Source of the DNA: Trifolium pratense
Taxonomy: Eukaryota; Streptophyta; Magnoliopsida; Fabales; Fabaceae
Direction of reading: 5' to 3'
Length of the DNA stretch: 64,000 nucleotides
Assembly: GCF_020283565.1 (NCBI RefSeq)
Contig: NC_060065.1
Location: 23,052,409 to 23,116,408, forward strand
A program made the position numbers and the translations under genes. The stretch's first letter is position 1. The number at the start of each line of letters is the position of its first letter. A model generated the notes under the pieces. The model was given only the letters and a program-made list of their open reading frames with translations, did no database searches and was not told the DNA's origin. Below are positions 44,415 to 57,283 of the stretch, one piece after another.

Positions 44415-46079
44415 TGATGTAGGAGGATTTCTTCTGTATATTATTATTTTAGTTAGATTTAGTTTTATTATATTTTAGGTTGATTTCTTATTTTTATATT
44501 TCACCTAGGTTAGTTATTTTTATATTTTAGGTAGATTTGTAATTTTTATTTAGCTAGGTTTGTTGTTTTTATTTTTACAATCTTTTAGGAGATTTGTTAA
44601 TTTTATTTTTCACTCCTATATAAACTAAATTATTGTAGCCTTGAAGGCAACTTTTTGATTGAATAAAAATACAGAGATTTTTCTCGAATTTGGTGGATTC
44701 CAAATTACTCCTTCTGGTGGATTCCGGAAGTCTAGTGGATTCTAGATTAGTTACTCTTTCTGGTGGATTCCGGAAATCTGGTGGATTCCAGAACCTTTAT
44801 CTAATAGGATTAACGCTTGCTTTTCCTTCACGCTTCCGTACTGCGTCAGTTGGTATCAGAGCAGGTTTCTCCTGTTCTTTTCCTAACGTGATCAACCATG
44901 GTGACGAGGGCAGACCTTGCCGATTTAGCTATAATGGTCAAAGTTCTGTCGGATAAGTTGACGGCATTGACGACTAAGGGGGACGACGTCGCTAACAACA
45001 ACCGAAACTGCAACAACAATAAAAACAATAACAACAACAGAAACGGCGATGACAACCGCAACAACCCATCTACTGATGACTCGAGTTCTGAGGATGAGGA
45101 AGTTGTGTCCGAAAAGGGAGGTGAAGAGACTTCAACTAGGATAAAAAAAATTGTCTTGTGCAAGTCTGGCGATCCACAACTTGATGTCGACCTACCTGTG
45201 GCGGCTCCGTCTAAGCCAGATGTATTTGTGCGAAATCCGGCAACAACCTCACCGCCACTAGAACCTCCGGACACTAGGATGCATGCAGCGAATTCCATCA
45301 CAGCAAAACCGCCGCATCACAGCCGTCACATTGAACTCAATGATTTGCTTGTAGATCGGGTTTCATTCGGGTTTTACCTTAAATCTTATGGTTTCGGCAC
45401 TAACTCAAGCATGTTAACCGAGTTGGGTCAAATACCCTTTTGTGATAAATTTCCAATTTTGTGTGCTATCTTTGAGCAATGGAACCCCGGTGGTCATTTG
45501 GATGTGTTGACACGAGACAGGTCCTCTCACTTCATTCAATGGGATCCAGGAGGGTGGTCTCTTGTTCATTGGAGGAGTCAACCTGCAAAGGAAGCTCTTT
45601 ATCAAAACGAGAACTCGGGGTCGAGTTCTTTTGAGGTAGAGGAGACTGATGTAGGAGGATTTCTTCTGTATATTATTATTTTAGTTAGATTTAGTTTTAT
45701 TATATTTTAGGTTGATTTCTTATTTTTATATTTCACCTAGGTTAGTTATTTTTATATTTTAGGTAGATTTGTAATTTTTATTTAGCTAGGTTTGTTGTTT
45801 TTATTTTTACAATCTTTTAGGAGATTTGTTAATTTTATTTTTCACTCCTATATAAACTAAATTATTGTAGCCTTGAAGGCAACTTTTTGATTTAATAAAA
45901 CACACAGATTTTTCTCGAATTTGGTGGACTCCAAATTACTCCTTCTGGTGGATTTCGGAAGTCTAGTGAATTCTAGATTAGTTACTCTTTCTGGTGGATT
46001 CCAGAAATCTGGTGGATTCCAGAACCTTTATCTAATAGGATTAGCTCTTGCTTTTCCTTCACGCTTCCGTACTGCGTCA
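44415..46079 (+). mobile_element. Small LTR retrotransposon with only a gag-like ORF
   Basis: LTRs 44415-44848 and 45647-46079 (434 and 433 bp, TGATGTAGG...GCGTCA) are flanked by a perfect 5-base duplication, CAAGA (44410-44414 and 46080-46084). TGGTATCAGAGC at 44851-44862 is the initiator-methionine tRNA primer site. GAGGTAGAGGAGAC just before 45647 is the polypurine tract. The 798-bp interior has no protease, RT or integrase, so the element depends on enzymes from another element. Confidence 0.93.
44898..45710 (+). CDS. Gag-like ORF of the small LTR element
   Basis: The ORF of 270 codons starts 36 bases past the primer-binding site and runs into the 3' LTR. It begins MVTRADLADLAIMVKVLSDK, like the N-terminus of Ty3/gypsy polyproteins. 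An Asn-rich tract and an acidic Ser/Glu stretch follow (DDSSSEDEEVVSEKGGEE). The remainder shows no zinc knuckle or known Gag core. It may be the fused remains of a longer gag-pol after internal deletion. The open frame in so short an element is notable, but its coding value is unproven. Confidence 0.5.
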   Translation: MVTRADLADLAIMVKVLSDKLTALTTKGDDVANNNRNCNNNKNNNNNRNGDDNRNNPSTDDSSSEDEEVVSEKGGEETSTRIKKIVLCKSGDPQLDVDLPVAAPSKPDVFVRNPATTSPPLEPPDTRMHAANSITAKPPHHSRHIELNDLLVDRVSFGFYLKSYGFGTNSSMLTELGQIPFCDKFPILCAIFEQWNPGGHLDVLTRDRSSHFIQWDPGGWSLVHWRSQPAKEALYQNENSGSSSFEVEETDVGGFLLYIIILVRFSFIIF

Positions 46080-46085
46080 CAAGAA

Positions 46086-46915
46086 ACCAACTTAGGAGTA
46101 ATTTGAGAATCCATAGGAGAGGGAAAGCAATTCAACAACAGGGAAGCAAGTCTTCTAACTTCAGCCACAATTTGGAATAAATGAATGGTGTCTTTTCCCA
46201 CACAAACAATATTTCTAGCTCTCCAATTCCACCACAGACCAGCTAAGAATAAATTATGCAAGGGACCAGTAGCATTCAAATGCAACCAATCATCAATAAT
46301 CATATTGCCAAAGAAACTAGAATTCGTAAAACCAAGGCTATGCCATATAGATTTAGCCACAACACAGTCTCGGAGGCAGTGAAAGATGGTTTCAACATGA
46401 TTAGAACATCTAGGACAAATATTAGAAGGAAAAATATTTCTATTATTCAGCAAATCAAGAGTAGGTATGGAATGATGACAAGCACACCAAATAAAAAACT
46501 TGATTTTTTTCAGGGGCAAGAAGCTTCCAAATCCAAAGCCAAGACTTATGAGGATCACAATTTCTCTTTTTGTCAATTACAACCACCTATATCCAGCAGC
46601 TGCAGTGTAGTTACCATCTAAGTTCCCTTTCCAAATGAAACAATCAGGAGTAGAGGTGTTCAATATTAACTCACACTTTATGATAGAAGCTTGTAAGGAA
46701 GCAGGGACCGGCGTATATAATTGATTCAAATGCCAACAATCATGATAGTACAAGTCTTTAATTTGAGTTTGCGTATCATGAATAGCCACATAATCAACAA
46801 GCTTACAGAGAGGCTCATTAGAGAACCAAGGGGCATACCAGAATAATGAGCTACCATTCCCGACTCTAAAGCAATAACCATCCCTTAGAACATTTTTAGC
46901 TTTACAAATCGCATT
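46086..46915 (-). pseudogene. LINE ORF2 C-terminal part: zinc-binding reverse-transcriptase domain
   Basis: In two frames the minus strand encodes the region after RT: VDYVAIHDTQTQIKDLYYHD to GNYTAAAGYRW, then FFIWCACHHSIPTLDLL and ICPRCSNHVETIFHCLRDC, which is the zf-RVT pattern. A TAG at 46914-46916 ends the main ORF2 frame, and a frameshift lies near 46505-46570. Confidence 0.8.
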
Positions 46916-49669
46916 CTAAACTGGAGAGCCATTGGACGTATCAGAAATTAACAAATATTTATTACACAAATATTTCTCTGTTATCATGTTGACCCAAGGC
47001 TTATTAGCATTATGTTGGATATCCCACACTAACTTCCCCAACATTGCAGTATTAGCATCTCTTGCAATTCGCACTCCGAGGCCCCCATCTTTTTTGGATT
47101 GAGTAACCTGATGCCAACCAACCAGGTGGATACCTTTATTGGTGTTGCCTTGCCAAATGAATTTTCTTGTCATCATGTCAATTTGAGAGCATATCCCTGT
47201 AGGCAGCCAGCTAATTTGCATATAGTAAGTGGGAATGGAATTTAACACGGATGTAGCTAAAGCCAATCTTCCTGGTTTATTGAGGAGCTTGTTCTTCCAA
47301 GAAGCTAGTCTAGAATTTAACTTATCCAAAATGAAGTTAAAGTCCTGCTTTTTTACTATGCCAGTGATCATAGGGAACCCTAAGTATTTACTCAAGGAAT
47401 TTGTGTTTCTGATAGAGGACAAACTTGTCATTTTTTCAATCTTTCTTCTAGGTACCCCAACAGAATAGAGACCCCTGGATTTGGAACAGTTGATATTCAG
47501 TCCTGATGCATTACTAAACTTGTTAAAAATCTCAGCCATAAGCCTTCCTTGAGCACAGGTTGCTTTAGAAAACAAGAGAACATCATCTGCAAAGAAAAGG
47601 TGAGAAAATCTCGGTCCATTTTTTGACACTTGTATAGTCTTCCAAGAGTTATTAAGCACAGCATCAGATATGGTTAGAGACAACTTTTCCATACAAATAA
47701 CAAAAAGATATGGGGATAAAGGATCCCCTTGTCTAAGGCCTCTAGTGGGAGCAAAATTTGGAAGACGTTTACCATTCCAAATCAAAGACAAAGAAGAAGC
47801 AGAGACACAATGCATGATTAAATTAATAGTGATGGACGGGAAGCCAAAATCCTGAAGGCAACACCTCAGATAATCCCAACTAACATGGTCATAAGCCTTT
47901 TCTAAATCTATTTTGTAAGCAACATCACCTTTTTTCTTTTTAGATTTATGCATTGAATGAATTATCTCTTGGAGGACTATAACATTATCACAAGTTCCCC
48001 TCCCAGGGAGGAAACTACTTTGAAAAGGGCCAATATTGCTATCCAACGGAGGTCTCAATCTATTAACCAACACTTTAGTAATTAGCTTGTAGATAGTATT
48101 ACACAAACTAATAGGTCTAAAGTCTTTAAAATGCTTAGGACAATCAATTTTTGGAATAAGAACTAAGAGAGTCTCAGCAAGACAAGGATTGAAAGAACCT
48201 GTTTCGAATGCTTGGCTTACCACGTTATAGATGTCATCACCAATAATGTGCCAATATTGTCTAAAGAAGATTCCTTGAAAGCCGTCAGATCCAGGGGACT
48301 TCAAGGGGTGCATTTGGTTAAGAGCATTCAGAACCTCCTCCTTTGTAACATGCATGGCCAGAGAATCAACTTCAGTTTGGTTGAAATGAGGTACATTATT
48401 CACAATAAAAGGTGTTGTCTGGGTACCATGATCAGAACAAAATAACTTCTTAAAATACTTGTTGGCCTCCTCTTGAAGAATGTTGTGATCAATACACCAA
48501 GTACCACAAGGTAAGTGAAGCCCATGAATTCTATTTCTCTTCCTCCTTATGATAGTTTGAGCATGAAAGAACTTAGTATTCTTGTCTCCAAACTTGATCC
48601 ATTTCTCTCTCGATTTTTGGTACCAAAGGACTTCTTCTTGAAAAAGAATTTGATCCAAATCTTGTAGAAGTTGTTGCTCAAGAATGACAAGTCTAACCGA
48701 ATCAACTCTCTCTAAGGTATTTTGAATTCCTTTAAGTCTATTTTCAATGTCTCTTTTTTGCTTAAAGATGTTTCCAAAAACTTCCTTGTTAAAAGTAATG
48801 GACTCATCCTTAACTTTATTAAGTGCGGATACAATACAACCTCTCTCAGAAAACCAAGCATTATTCACCAAATGTTCATAATCGGCGTGATTAATCCAAG
48901 CCGCCTCAAATCTAAAGGGTTTAGTACCTCTAGCCAAAGGGAGTCCTCCACACCTAAGAAAAAGAGGATTATGATCTGAGTTAGCTCTACAAAGGGTCTC
49001 AATGAATGCTTCTGGAAAGCTTAAGCGCCATTGTAAGTTGACCATCCCTCTATCCAGTTTCTTTGCCATGATTTGGAGACCTCTGCGATTTCTATGCCAA
49101 GTAAATTTGCCACCAACATTGTCCAAATCAATGAAATTGCAATTATTCATAACAACAATTAAACCATCAGCTCTATGTTGATAGAAATTACCACCTCTTT
49201 GTACATGAGGGGATATAATCTCATTGAAATCCCCTATGACAAGCCAATGACCATTCACAGTAGTATTCAGATTGATTAGATGCTGCCAAAATTGAGTACG
49301 AGTAACAAAGTTTGGGCTGGCGTAAATACCTGTACAATACCATTTTTGTTGACCTAGACTAATGCTAAAGGTAATTGCATTATTGTGCACATCCTCCACT
49401 TGTACAATGTAATTGTTCCCAACTTGTTGTAAAATCCAAATTCCTCCCGCATGCCCTTGGGCTTCAACTATTGCAACCTTAGAATACCCAATTTGATCCC
49501 AAAACATCTTCATATTGTTGAAAGGAGAATGAGTTTCAACTAGCACAATAAAAGTGGGTTGTTTGCTTCTAACCAACTCTTTTAAGTATCTTTTAGTCTT
49601 AGAATTGTTAGCTCCCCTAACATTCCAAGAGAGCACACTCACATCATTAAACACTAACATAAGAAACAA
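46916..49669 (-). pseudogene. LINE ORF2: AP endonuclease and reverse transcriptase
   Basis: The open frame has 917 codons. Residues ~10-230 are an exonuclease/endonuclease/phosphatase-type domain (VLSWNVRGANN, IVLVETHSPFNN, WLVIGDFNEI, SDHNPLF), which nicks target DNA. RT occupies about 450-760 (LIPKIDCPKHFKDFRPISLC, AYKIDLEKAYDHVSWDYL, RGLRQGDPLSPYLFVICME, LFFADDVLLFSKA) with an intact FADD box. The frame ends at a stop before the zinc-finger region. RT itself looks undamaged, so the element may have been active fairly recently. Confidence 0.88.
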
Positions 49670-49701
49670 AAAGCTGAAGTAACAAAAAAAACATTACGAG
49701 A

Positions 49702-51277
49702 CTAAGTGAGCATGTTCTCATCCTCCATGTTTTGAGTTTCATACACAACTTCAACATCATTTGCTTGTGAATCATTCTCCACTCCATCCTTGTTCAGATT
49801 ATTGTTCAAGAGATGATTCGCTGCTATTTGATTCGTCGAAGAATTCGCCGCTGATTGATGCACTGAGGAACTCGTCCCATGTAGCCGCTCCGATGGACTC
49901 GGCGGTTGTAGCTCCGCCCCATTAACTACCGGTGGTGGACGCGTCGTCCCATGAGCTATTGGCGGAGTTCGCGCTGCTGTAATAGCTGTCATCGGTGGTT
50001 TGTTGTTACTGTTCATCGCAATCCTGAGAAGGGGATTATCACTTTCTTGGTTCGTATGTTGGGCCACCATATCATGAGATCTTTTATTTTTTTTCCCCTA
50101 TTTTTTTGAAAGCTATCATCCAAACCCATAGTGAAGTGGGCTGGGCCAATCTTTTGATTTTCCATACCATTTTTTTTTTCTTGGTAGTTATAGTACTATT
50201 TACCTTACCATTTGACTTTGGATTCGTACTATAATTGCCAATGTTTCTATTTGGAGTGACAGCTGGCTTATTTCTTTTCTTTTTTCTTGTAACTACCATC
50301 CAGTCTCCATGGATATCGGACTGCACGTTATTCTCCTTATTATTGCTATTTGATAACATTAAAGGCTCATTATTCTCATCTTTAACACAATTGTCACTTA
50401 CAGTAATTTTATCCAACATTTCCGCGGCCACATTAATTGCTTCGTCTCCAACTTTTCGGGATTTCTCCGGCTGAATGATGGTTGTGGTTGATGGCTGCAC
50501 TGGTTTGTGAGTACAATTTCTTGCATGATGGCCATATCTTCGACACGTTGAGCAAATAATATGAAGACCTTCATATTCTACCTTGTACCAATACCCATTC
50601 AACCAAATAATCTCAATACATATGCGCGCAAATCTACCTCTTTCATCATAATACACAAGATTAAGGCCAGGGAACCTGATCCAAACCAAAGTACGCTCAA
50701 CCTTAGCTTCTGGAGAGATAAAGTCCGGGCTCCAGTGGGACACCGCAAGATAGTGATCGGATATCATCCAAGGTCCTTCTGATACCACCTTCTCCTTATC
50801 CGCAGCGATATCAAACTTAACTGTATAGAAGCCATTGTCAACATCGTGGATCTCAAACCCACCTAATAGCTTCCAAATTTTTTGGAGGCGATCCTTCATG
50901 CCTTTGTTTCCCAAGGTCTTACCCAACAACTTCACCATAATTGCATCGGTCCATGAAGAGCACATTCCCTTGAAAACCTTGTCATCAAGGTAGACCTTAG
51001 GTAGCAATCTATTTCCTCCTTCATGCTCAATACGCACAAGTTGTTGTGCAATAAGATCAACTTTTTCATGTGATTTAGGAACAGCAAGGCTCTCTCCTAG
51101 TAGCTTGTCACGGAAAGAGATTCGAGGAGTTTCTTTGATTTGGTTTATTTTTTCTGGAGGTTTTCGTGGCATTGCATGATGGTCACCTTCTGCTTGGGCA
51201 GAGAACACAATTCTCTCCATGAGTTCCTTAGCAGTAATTCCCAAAAGGTGATTTACACTAGGAAGATGATATAGCAA
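49702..51277 (-). pseudogene. LINE ORF1 (DUF4283 and zinc knuckle), frameshifted
   Basis: The first 397 codons (51277-50084) contain a DUF4283-type nucleic-acid-binding domain (WKLLGGFEIHDVDNGFYTVK, EGPWMISDHYLAVSHWSPDF, VWIRFPGLNLVYYDE) and a knuckle, CSTCRRYGHHARNC. A shift at the A-run near 50088-50097 closes the frame, and the rest of ORF1 (Ser/Pro/Asn-rich) continues at 50070-49702. ORF1 proteins bind element RNA. Confidence 0.82.
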
Positions 51278-51290
51278 TACTTACGGGCAT

Positions 51291-53140
51291 CCTTCATCCA
51301 ACATAATAAAAAAGAATGATATAAAAAAATGGTTTCATCAAACCACTTTCAAAATAATTATACAATCATTTGAATTAGAAACACACTCTTAGGTATTTTT
51401 TTCAAGATTCGAAACAATTGGTTTAAAAATTACTTTCAATCGATTTTTTCAGACCAATTTAAAGCATCCGCACACGCCAAGTTGAAACTATCTACACTGA
51501 ATTAAAATGCTTCTTCATTAATACTGTATTATCTATGATCAAACTTTGTGCAAGTGCAGCACGACCCTTAGTAAATGGCCTAAAAAAATTTAGTGCGTCA
51601 TAATTTTATTCTCCTATTTCTATTCATACATCCCTCAATTGGTGTTTGTACTTTTTCATTATGGGGCTCAATTACTCCTTGTTCCTTTCCCACATATTGG
51701 AATGCTACTTACAATTTAAATTTAAATAAATTTTTGTTTGTTAATTTGTTTTTTAATTAAAGTAGTTTGAGTTTTTGCATTTCATTTGGCAAAATATAAT
51801 ATTTTGAAATAATTTCTAATTATATTAAAATTGCACTTTCTTTTTATTTATTAATGATTCAATTTTTAAAATTAGAACATAACCTCCAAAATGTTTAAAA
51901 CGATCATCAGTGTACCATATAATAGCCAAAGATTAAAGTGTACGTGACATTACAAAAATAAAAATTGCAGTCATAGAAGATTCGATCGTTTGATTAAGAT
52001 CAAACAGTTCAAATATAAAAGAGATTTAATTAGATTGTATGACTGTTTTATATCTGGATCGTCTAATCTTAAATAGATGATCTGATCTTTCTTGAGCAAA
52101 ATTAGAGAAAAAACATTAGGAAAAATTAGAGATGATCCAAATCATGCATAAATGATATATGTGTTATGGGAATGGGGACAATGAGTGCATCAAACGAACT
52201 TGAGAGTAATGCTATATCTCTTGCATTCACAAAAACCCTATATTGGAAACTCGCATAATTCTCACTTTTGAATCTTTAACCCTCAAGGGCCCAACCTTGA
52301 TATAACTTTTAGCAGCCACACCACGAGAATATGGTTAATTTTACAACAAAAAGATATGAATTTTCAATATGGGTCGCTCCTCATCCTTGTCATATGGCCA
52401 CCAAAAGTTGAAAATTCCAAATTCCTAACAAAAAGAGAGGATAAAAAGCTAGATACTACATCTTATTGAAAACCCCTCAAAGCCCTACCATTTATTGAGA
52501 TGGGAAAAGTATAGTTGTCTTTTTGGTTATATACTAACTTAGGATGCCTCTCATCTCACTTTAAGCTTAATTCTTTAATGCAAGATAAAGAAGCAAGAGA
52601 TGTAAAGGAACCTTCATGTATTTAGTATACACATTTATAAGGCAAAAATAAAAGGAAGCTAGCTCAGTGCTATATTGGTCCCCATTGCTATGTTGATGCA
52701 CATGGCATCCTCTAATAGGTGTGCAAAATGCTTATTACTAGTTACTATAGTAACAAAATTATAAAATTTTCTGATTATAGTGACGATAATTACTATAAGG
52801 TTATAATTCATTTCCACACATGCAACAATAATAAGTAAATTGTAAGCTAGAGTGATCACATTACCCAAACTCCCATGTAAACTATTTGGCCCTCTTCGTG
52901 ATATTGAGGATATTATGGGTGGGAGCCAAATGGTATGATAAAATCCAAATTGGAATAGTTCTCTCACTTTATGAGGCCAATGAAATGGTATCACGTATGG
53001 CCTCGTGCCCCAATTTGCGGATTTGGTAGTAACCATTCATTATTCATAAGTTAAAATGTTTTTTTTCCTCCTAATTTTTACAAATTTGTAATCCTTTCTA
53101 AATAGCAATGGTGAGATTTTGGACTAAAATCAAAATTTAA
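51291..53140. other. Intergenic DNA, no gene recognised
   Basis: This AT-rich stretch has no ORF above ~125 codons and no resolvable mobile element. Short palindromic A/T motifs (e.g. TTACTATAGTAA near 52740) do not define an element. Confidence 0.5.
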
Positions 53141-53153
53141 ATCAAATATCTTT

Positions 53154-53259
53154 TTTTTTTTGTTAAATAGCCGAAATTACACTCTTAAGGTGAATAAGTA
53201 ATGTATCTACGGTTCGAATCCGACCCCTACATATATAATGTGATGTCGCTCACGAAACT
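53154..53259 (-). mobile_element. 5'-truncated SINE (Au-like)
   Basis: A 13-base target duplication, AATCAAATATCTT (53141-53153 and 53260-53272), flanks a minus-strand sequence. It contains GGTCGGATTCGAACCGTAG (B-box region) and ends in AACAAAAAAAA. The A-box region is damaged. It resembles the widespread Au SINE type as I remember it. Confidence 0.75.
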
Positions 53260-53272
53260 AATCAAATATCTT

Positions 53273-54057
53273 CTAACACCAAAGCAAGCAATGGTGAGGT
53301 TTGTTTGCTCCGCACGAATTCAAACGTGAAATTTAGCAATCGTGAGATTTATTTTAAGAAAGGGTAGCATTTAGCAAGAGGCCATTGCTATGTTTATGAT
53401 AATCAAGTTTATAATATTTCCGACCCAATGTTTGTCCTGATATCTGTCCTATTAGTGTTATAATTCAAAAGTACCCTTTTGATTAATAGTTTGTCTCACA
53501 TAAATCTCTAAATAAAGTTAAAATTATATTTGTTAACGTGTAGGTATGCTTATTAATCCATTGCAATCGTTTGATATGCATAATTAACCTGCTCAGTTTA
53601 TTTTATATATATGGTGGGGTGGTGGCTTATTTGATTGATTAGATCTAAATTTAAATTGAAATGGACCCAAACAAGAGCGTCGATCTAATAAGAGAATGCA
53701 ATATATATACTTGTACATTACTTTTAATTAATTGGTGTTGTTAAAATTGACAACTGCACTAAGACACGGGGATCCACATTGGGACCTCACCCTTTATAAA
53801 AACAGGAATAGTGTAATTTGTGTAAGACATGACCACGAACCACTCTACGTGTGTGATGCATTATTGATCTCGGACGTCTAATCTCAAATGAACCGAGTAA
53901 ATGCGTGATATTTTAAATGTAAAGAATCCATATCCAATTTCATGTGTTAGAATTGTGCAAAGGGCAGACAATTACTAAGATAAACAAGTGTCTCATGTGG
54001 CCCGATGATTAAAAATCACTCAAAACATTCGCGACAACAAATATCGTACAATATAAT
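53273..54057. other. Spacer before the Tat element, no gene recognised
   Basis: No ORF or repeat is evident. It contains two segments that read like ordinary promoter or intergenic DNA, and I found nothing that could be assigned. Confidence 0.4.
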
Positions 54058-54537
54058 TGGACTGGGCAATGGGCTTAGAGACATATCCAGCAAGCCCAAT
54101 TAATATAAGAAGGAAGATAGGCCCAAATCCAGCAAGCCCTAAACACCCACTAGGCGACACATAGCCAAGGCGTGACCAACAATCACGTGACAACGCCCGG
54201 AAGTTGGATTCTGTATTATTATAAATATCTTTTTCTTCCCTGCGTTAGCAGCTGACTTGGGAAGGAAGAGACCAACTTCCCGCAACCGCCATAGCTTGGA
54301 GACCAAGGTTACCATCCCTACTTTCACGCGGCATCACCGAAGAAGACGTTAAAGATCGGATTTTTAGGAATCTTAGCTTGGAGAAGAAGACTAAGCGGTC
54401 TATAAATAGCTTCATACTTTCATTCGTAAAGGAGAGCTTCATCTGACTTATAAACTCCCAGGGTTGTTGGGATTGAACCAAGTGTAATCACATCATTTAA
54501 TCAGTAATACAACCCCCTTTGAGTTTTTACCAGAACA
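54058..54537 (+). repeat. 5' LTR of the Tat-lineage element
   Basis: It starts TGGACTGGGCAATGGG and ends CAGAACA. TCTATAAATAGC at about 54399-54410 is the likely TATA box. The sequence repeats from 63736 onward. Confidence 0.9.
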
Positions 54538-54540
54538 TTT

Positions 54541-54558
54541 TGGCGCCCACCGTGGGGC
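54541..54558 (+). promoter_or_regulatory. Primer-binding site of the Tat-lineage element
   Basis: TGGCGCCCACCGTGGGGC follows the 5' LTR by three bases. It has the TGG start complementary to tRNA CCA ends. I did not assign the tRNA. Confidence 0.75.
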
Positions 54559-54622
54559 TGCGGTAAAATCATTTGATCCCAGCCTACCACACAAAACTAG
54601 ACGAAAAATCAAACATTTCCAC

Positions 54623-57283
54623 ATGGCTGGAGAACACGGAAATAACGATAATTCTAGCGTTAACACCTTGCAAGCCGCCGTCGTAGAAATACGGCGCTTA
54701 CAGACCCAGATTGCGGCCATCGAAGCCGAAAGAACACATGAGAAAGAAAAAGCGAATATGATTTCAGAGGAGGAGGAAGGAGAGAGCGTCATGGACGTAC
54801 AGCCTCTGGCACAGCACTTATGGGATACCCAAGTCTTGGAAGCAATTAAGGTTCCCCACCTCCCTACCTTTGACGGAAAAACTGACCCTCGAGAGCATCT
54901 GATGGCAATTGGAACACAAACTGCCATAATCAATGCTCCGGAGCATCTGAAATGTAAACTACTAGCCGGTACCTTCAAGGATGTAGCCTTACGTTGGTAC
55001 ATGAACCTTCCAAGGAATTCAATAGAAAGTTATGCTGATTTTCATAAAAAATTCATTCACCAGTTCGCCGGATCGAAACACGTGAAAGTCACATCAACTA
55101 GCCTTTTCTCCATTCGCCAAAACCACGGCGAATCGTTGCGCAGTTTTCTGGCCAGATTTAGCGAGGCCACCATTAAGGTCTCAAATCCAAACCAGGAGAT
55201 GTTCGTAGCGGCCTTCCACAATGGGCTAAAAGCAGGACACTTCAACGAATCCTTAGCCCAAAAACCAGCCTCATCAATGCAGGAGGTAAACAAGAGAGCG
55301 GAGTGTTACATAAAGGGCGAAGAAAGTAACGCCGAGAAAAGGCAAAGAGACGCCAAGGAGAGGGAATATGTGGGCCGTGCTACTAAAGCGCCAGAACACC
55401 CGCGACCAAAAACGGGAAATCATCAAGGAGACCCATGGCAAAGGCACCATGGTAAGCCCTACCATCAACCGCCAAGGAGAGAGTTCAGGAATCACCCCGC
55501 CAATGAAGAGTTTACGCCATTAAATGCTTCAAAAGTTTATGTGTTAAACGAAATTCTTGCCAGTGGTTTGGCAAATCTCCCTCCCAAAAGAACCAACGGT
55601 ATCCCCTTGGGGCTCAATGACAACGCCTGGTGCGCCTCCCACAGGTGCAGAGGTCATTCTACGGAAAAGTGCTTCCGCCTCAGAGATTTGATCGAAGAAC
55701 TGATTAAAAGCGGACACCTCCGGAGGTTCATTGACGATGCAGCGCAAGGCCGGGTCGTCGTGCCCAAAATCCCCAGGCAAGAGCCACGAGATACTCCGGG
55801 GCCAAGTAAAGAGCCTCCAAAGGAAAGGATCTCTGTGAATACAATAGCGGGGGGATTCTCAGGAGGAGGTGAGTCAAGCTCAGCAAGGAAAAGATATGTG
55901 CGCCGAGCCATCTCAGAGATATACCTCGTGAGACAACCGCAACCACTCGACGTTCCGGATTTGGCATTCACTGCAAAGGATGGACTGGAGGTAGCGCCTC
56001 ATGATGATGACCCATTGGTAATACAAGTCCAAATCCTGAACTGTGACGTAAAGAGAGTACTGATTGACTCAGGAAGCTCAGCAGATATTATGTACTGGGA
56101 AGCCTTCAAGGCCATGCAATTAGCGGAGGAGCAATTGCAGCCATACGCGGGAGCCTTAGTTGGGTTTTCCGGGGAGCAGGTAGACGTAATGGGCTACGCC
56201 TCATTACTCACTACCTTTGGAGAGGGGAGTAACGCCAAAACCATCAAAGTGCGATATTTGGTAGTCAAAACGCCGTTCACCTCCTACAACATTATCATAG
56301 GAAGACCCGCTTTCAACACCTTGGGGGCGGCCATGTCCACCCTATACCTAGCAATTAAATACCCTCTCGATAACGGAGAAGTAGGAACAGTTAGAGGCGA
56401 TCAGATACTCGCCAAAAAATGTTACGAGTCCAGCCTAAAGATAAGACATAGAGCCTCCATTGCAAGTGGAGTACCCGAAAGAAGACAAGCCACAGTTCCG
56501 GGCGGTATAAACGTCATTGAAAATTCAGACATGGATCCCAGAGAAGAATTTCAAGACAGAAGGGTGAGCCCTATAGAAGACCTGGAGCAAGTCCAAATCG
56601 GCGAACACCCACACCAGACAACCAGTCTAGGAACGGCGTTATCCGACCAGGAGAGAAGAAGAATCATCAAAATCCTGAAAGATAACGCTGAAGGGGTAGA
56701 TGAAGGGGTAATCACCCATAAACTATCAATATCGCCCAGCACTAAACCAGTCTCCCAAAGAAAAAGAAAGGTTGGAGAAGAAAGGCGAGGTGCAATAGCT
56801 GAAGAAGTAGAGAAACTAAAAGAGGCTGGATTCATCGAAGAAATAAAATACCCCTCGTGGTTAGCAAATGTCGTCATGGTAAAAAAAGCCAGCGGAAAGT
56901 GGAGAATGTGCGTAGATTTTACGGATCTGAATAAGGCATGTCCCAAAGACCCATATCCTTTGCCCAACATAGACAGGTTGATTGATGGCGCTTCAGGATG
57001 TAAGATGTTGAGCTTCATGGACGCTTACTCCGGGTATAATCAAATAAAGATGAACCCCACAGACGCCTGCCATACTGCCTTTATGTCGAATACCTGCAAT
57101 TATTTTTACAACGTTATGCCTTTTGGGTTGAAGAACGCGGGAGCAACATATCAAAGGTTGATGGACAGGGTATTCTCGGAGCAAATAGGGAAGAACCTGG
57201 AAGTGTACATTGACGACATGGTAGTGAAAACCTCCGAAGAGAATCGCCATGATGAAGATCTTATGGAAGAAAGTACAACATGA
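54623..57283 (+). pseudogene. Gag-protease-RT polyprotein, truncated in RT
   Basis: The ORF of 886 codons has the Gag core from residue ~80 (PTFDGKTDPREHL, LAGTFKDVALRWYMNLP, FIHQFAG). A Cys/His motif near 336 (WCASHRCRGHSTEKCF) and the protease active site near 480 (VLIDSGSSADIMY) follow. RT starts near 735 (WLANVVMVKKASGKWRMCVDF) and has MDAYSGYNQI, MPFGLKNAGATYQRL and the intact YIDDMVV near 862. Shortly after, a small deletion shifts the frame and a stop ends the ORF at 57283. The next part of the polyprotein resumes at 57280 in another frame. Apart from this break the ORF is clean over 2.6 kb. Confidence 0.9.

Larger units (their letters stand above)
44310..51290 (-). mobile_element. L1-type LINE, decayed, interrupted by an LTR element
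   Basis: The minus-strand order is ORF1 (51277-49702), ORF2 endonuclease and RT (49669-46916), zinc-finger region (to ~46086), then RNase H. The RNase H is separated by the LTR element at 44415-46079 and resumes at 44409-44310. Frameshifts and stops occur in both ORFs. The 3' end is missing after the RNase H start (about 44310), an unusual place for L1 loss, so a later deletion is likely. No target duplication or poly(A) tail was found. Confidence 0.85.

Noticed and set aside
46028..46106. Overlap of the LINE zinc-finger ORF with the LTR element as a fused gene
   Set aside because: The last ~20 codons simply read into the LTR past the CAAGA duplication. They are not a biological fusion.
53190..53235. 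A tRNA gene suggested by GGTTCGAATCC
   Set aside because: Only the B-box region is tRNA-like. The target duplication and poly(A) tail show a truncated SINE.
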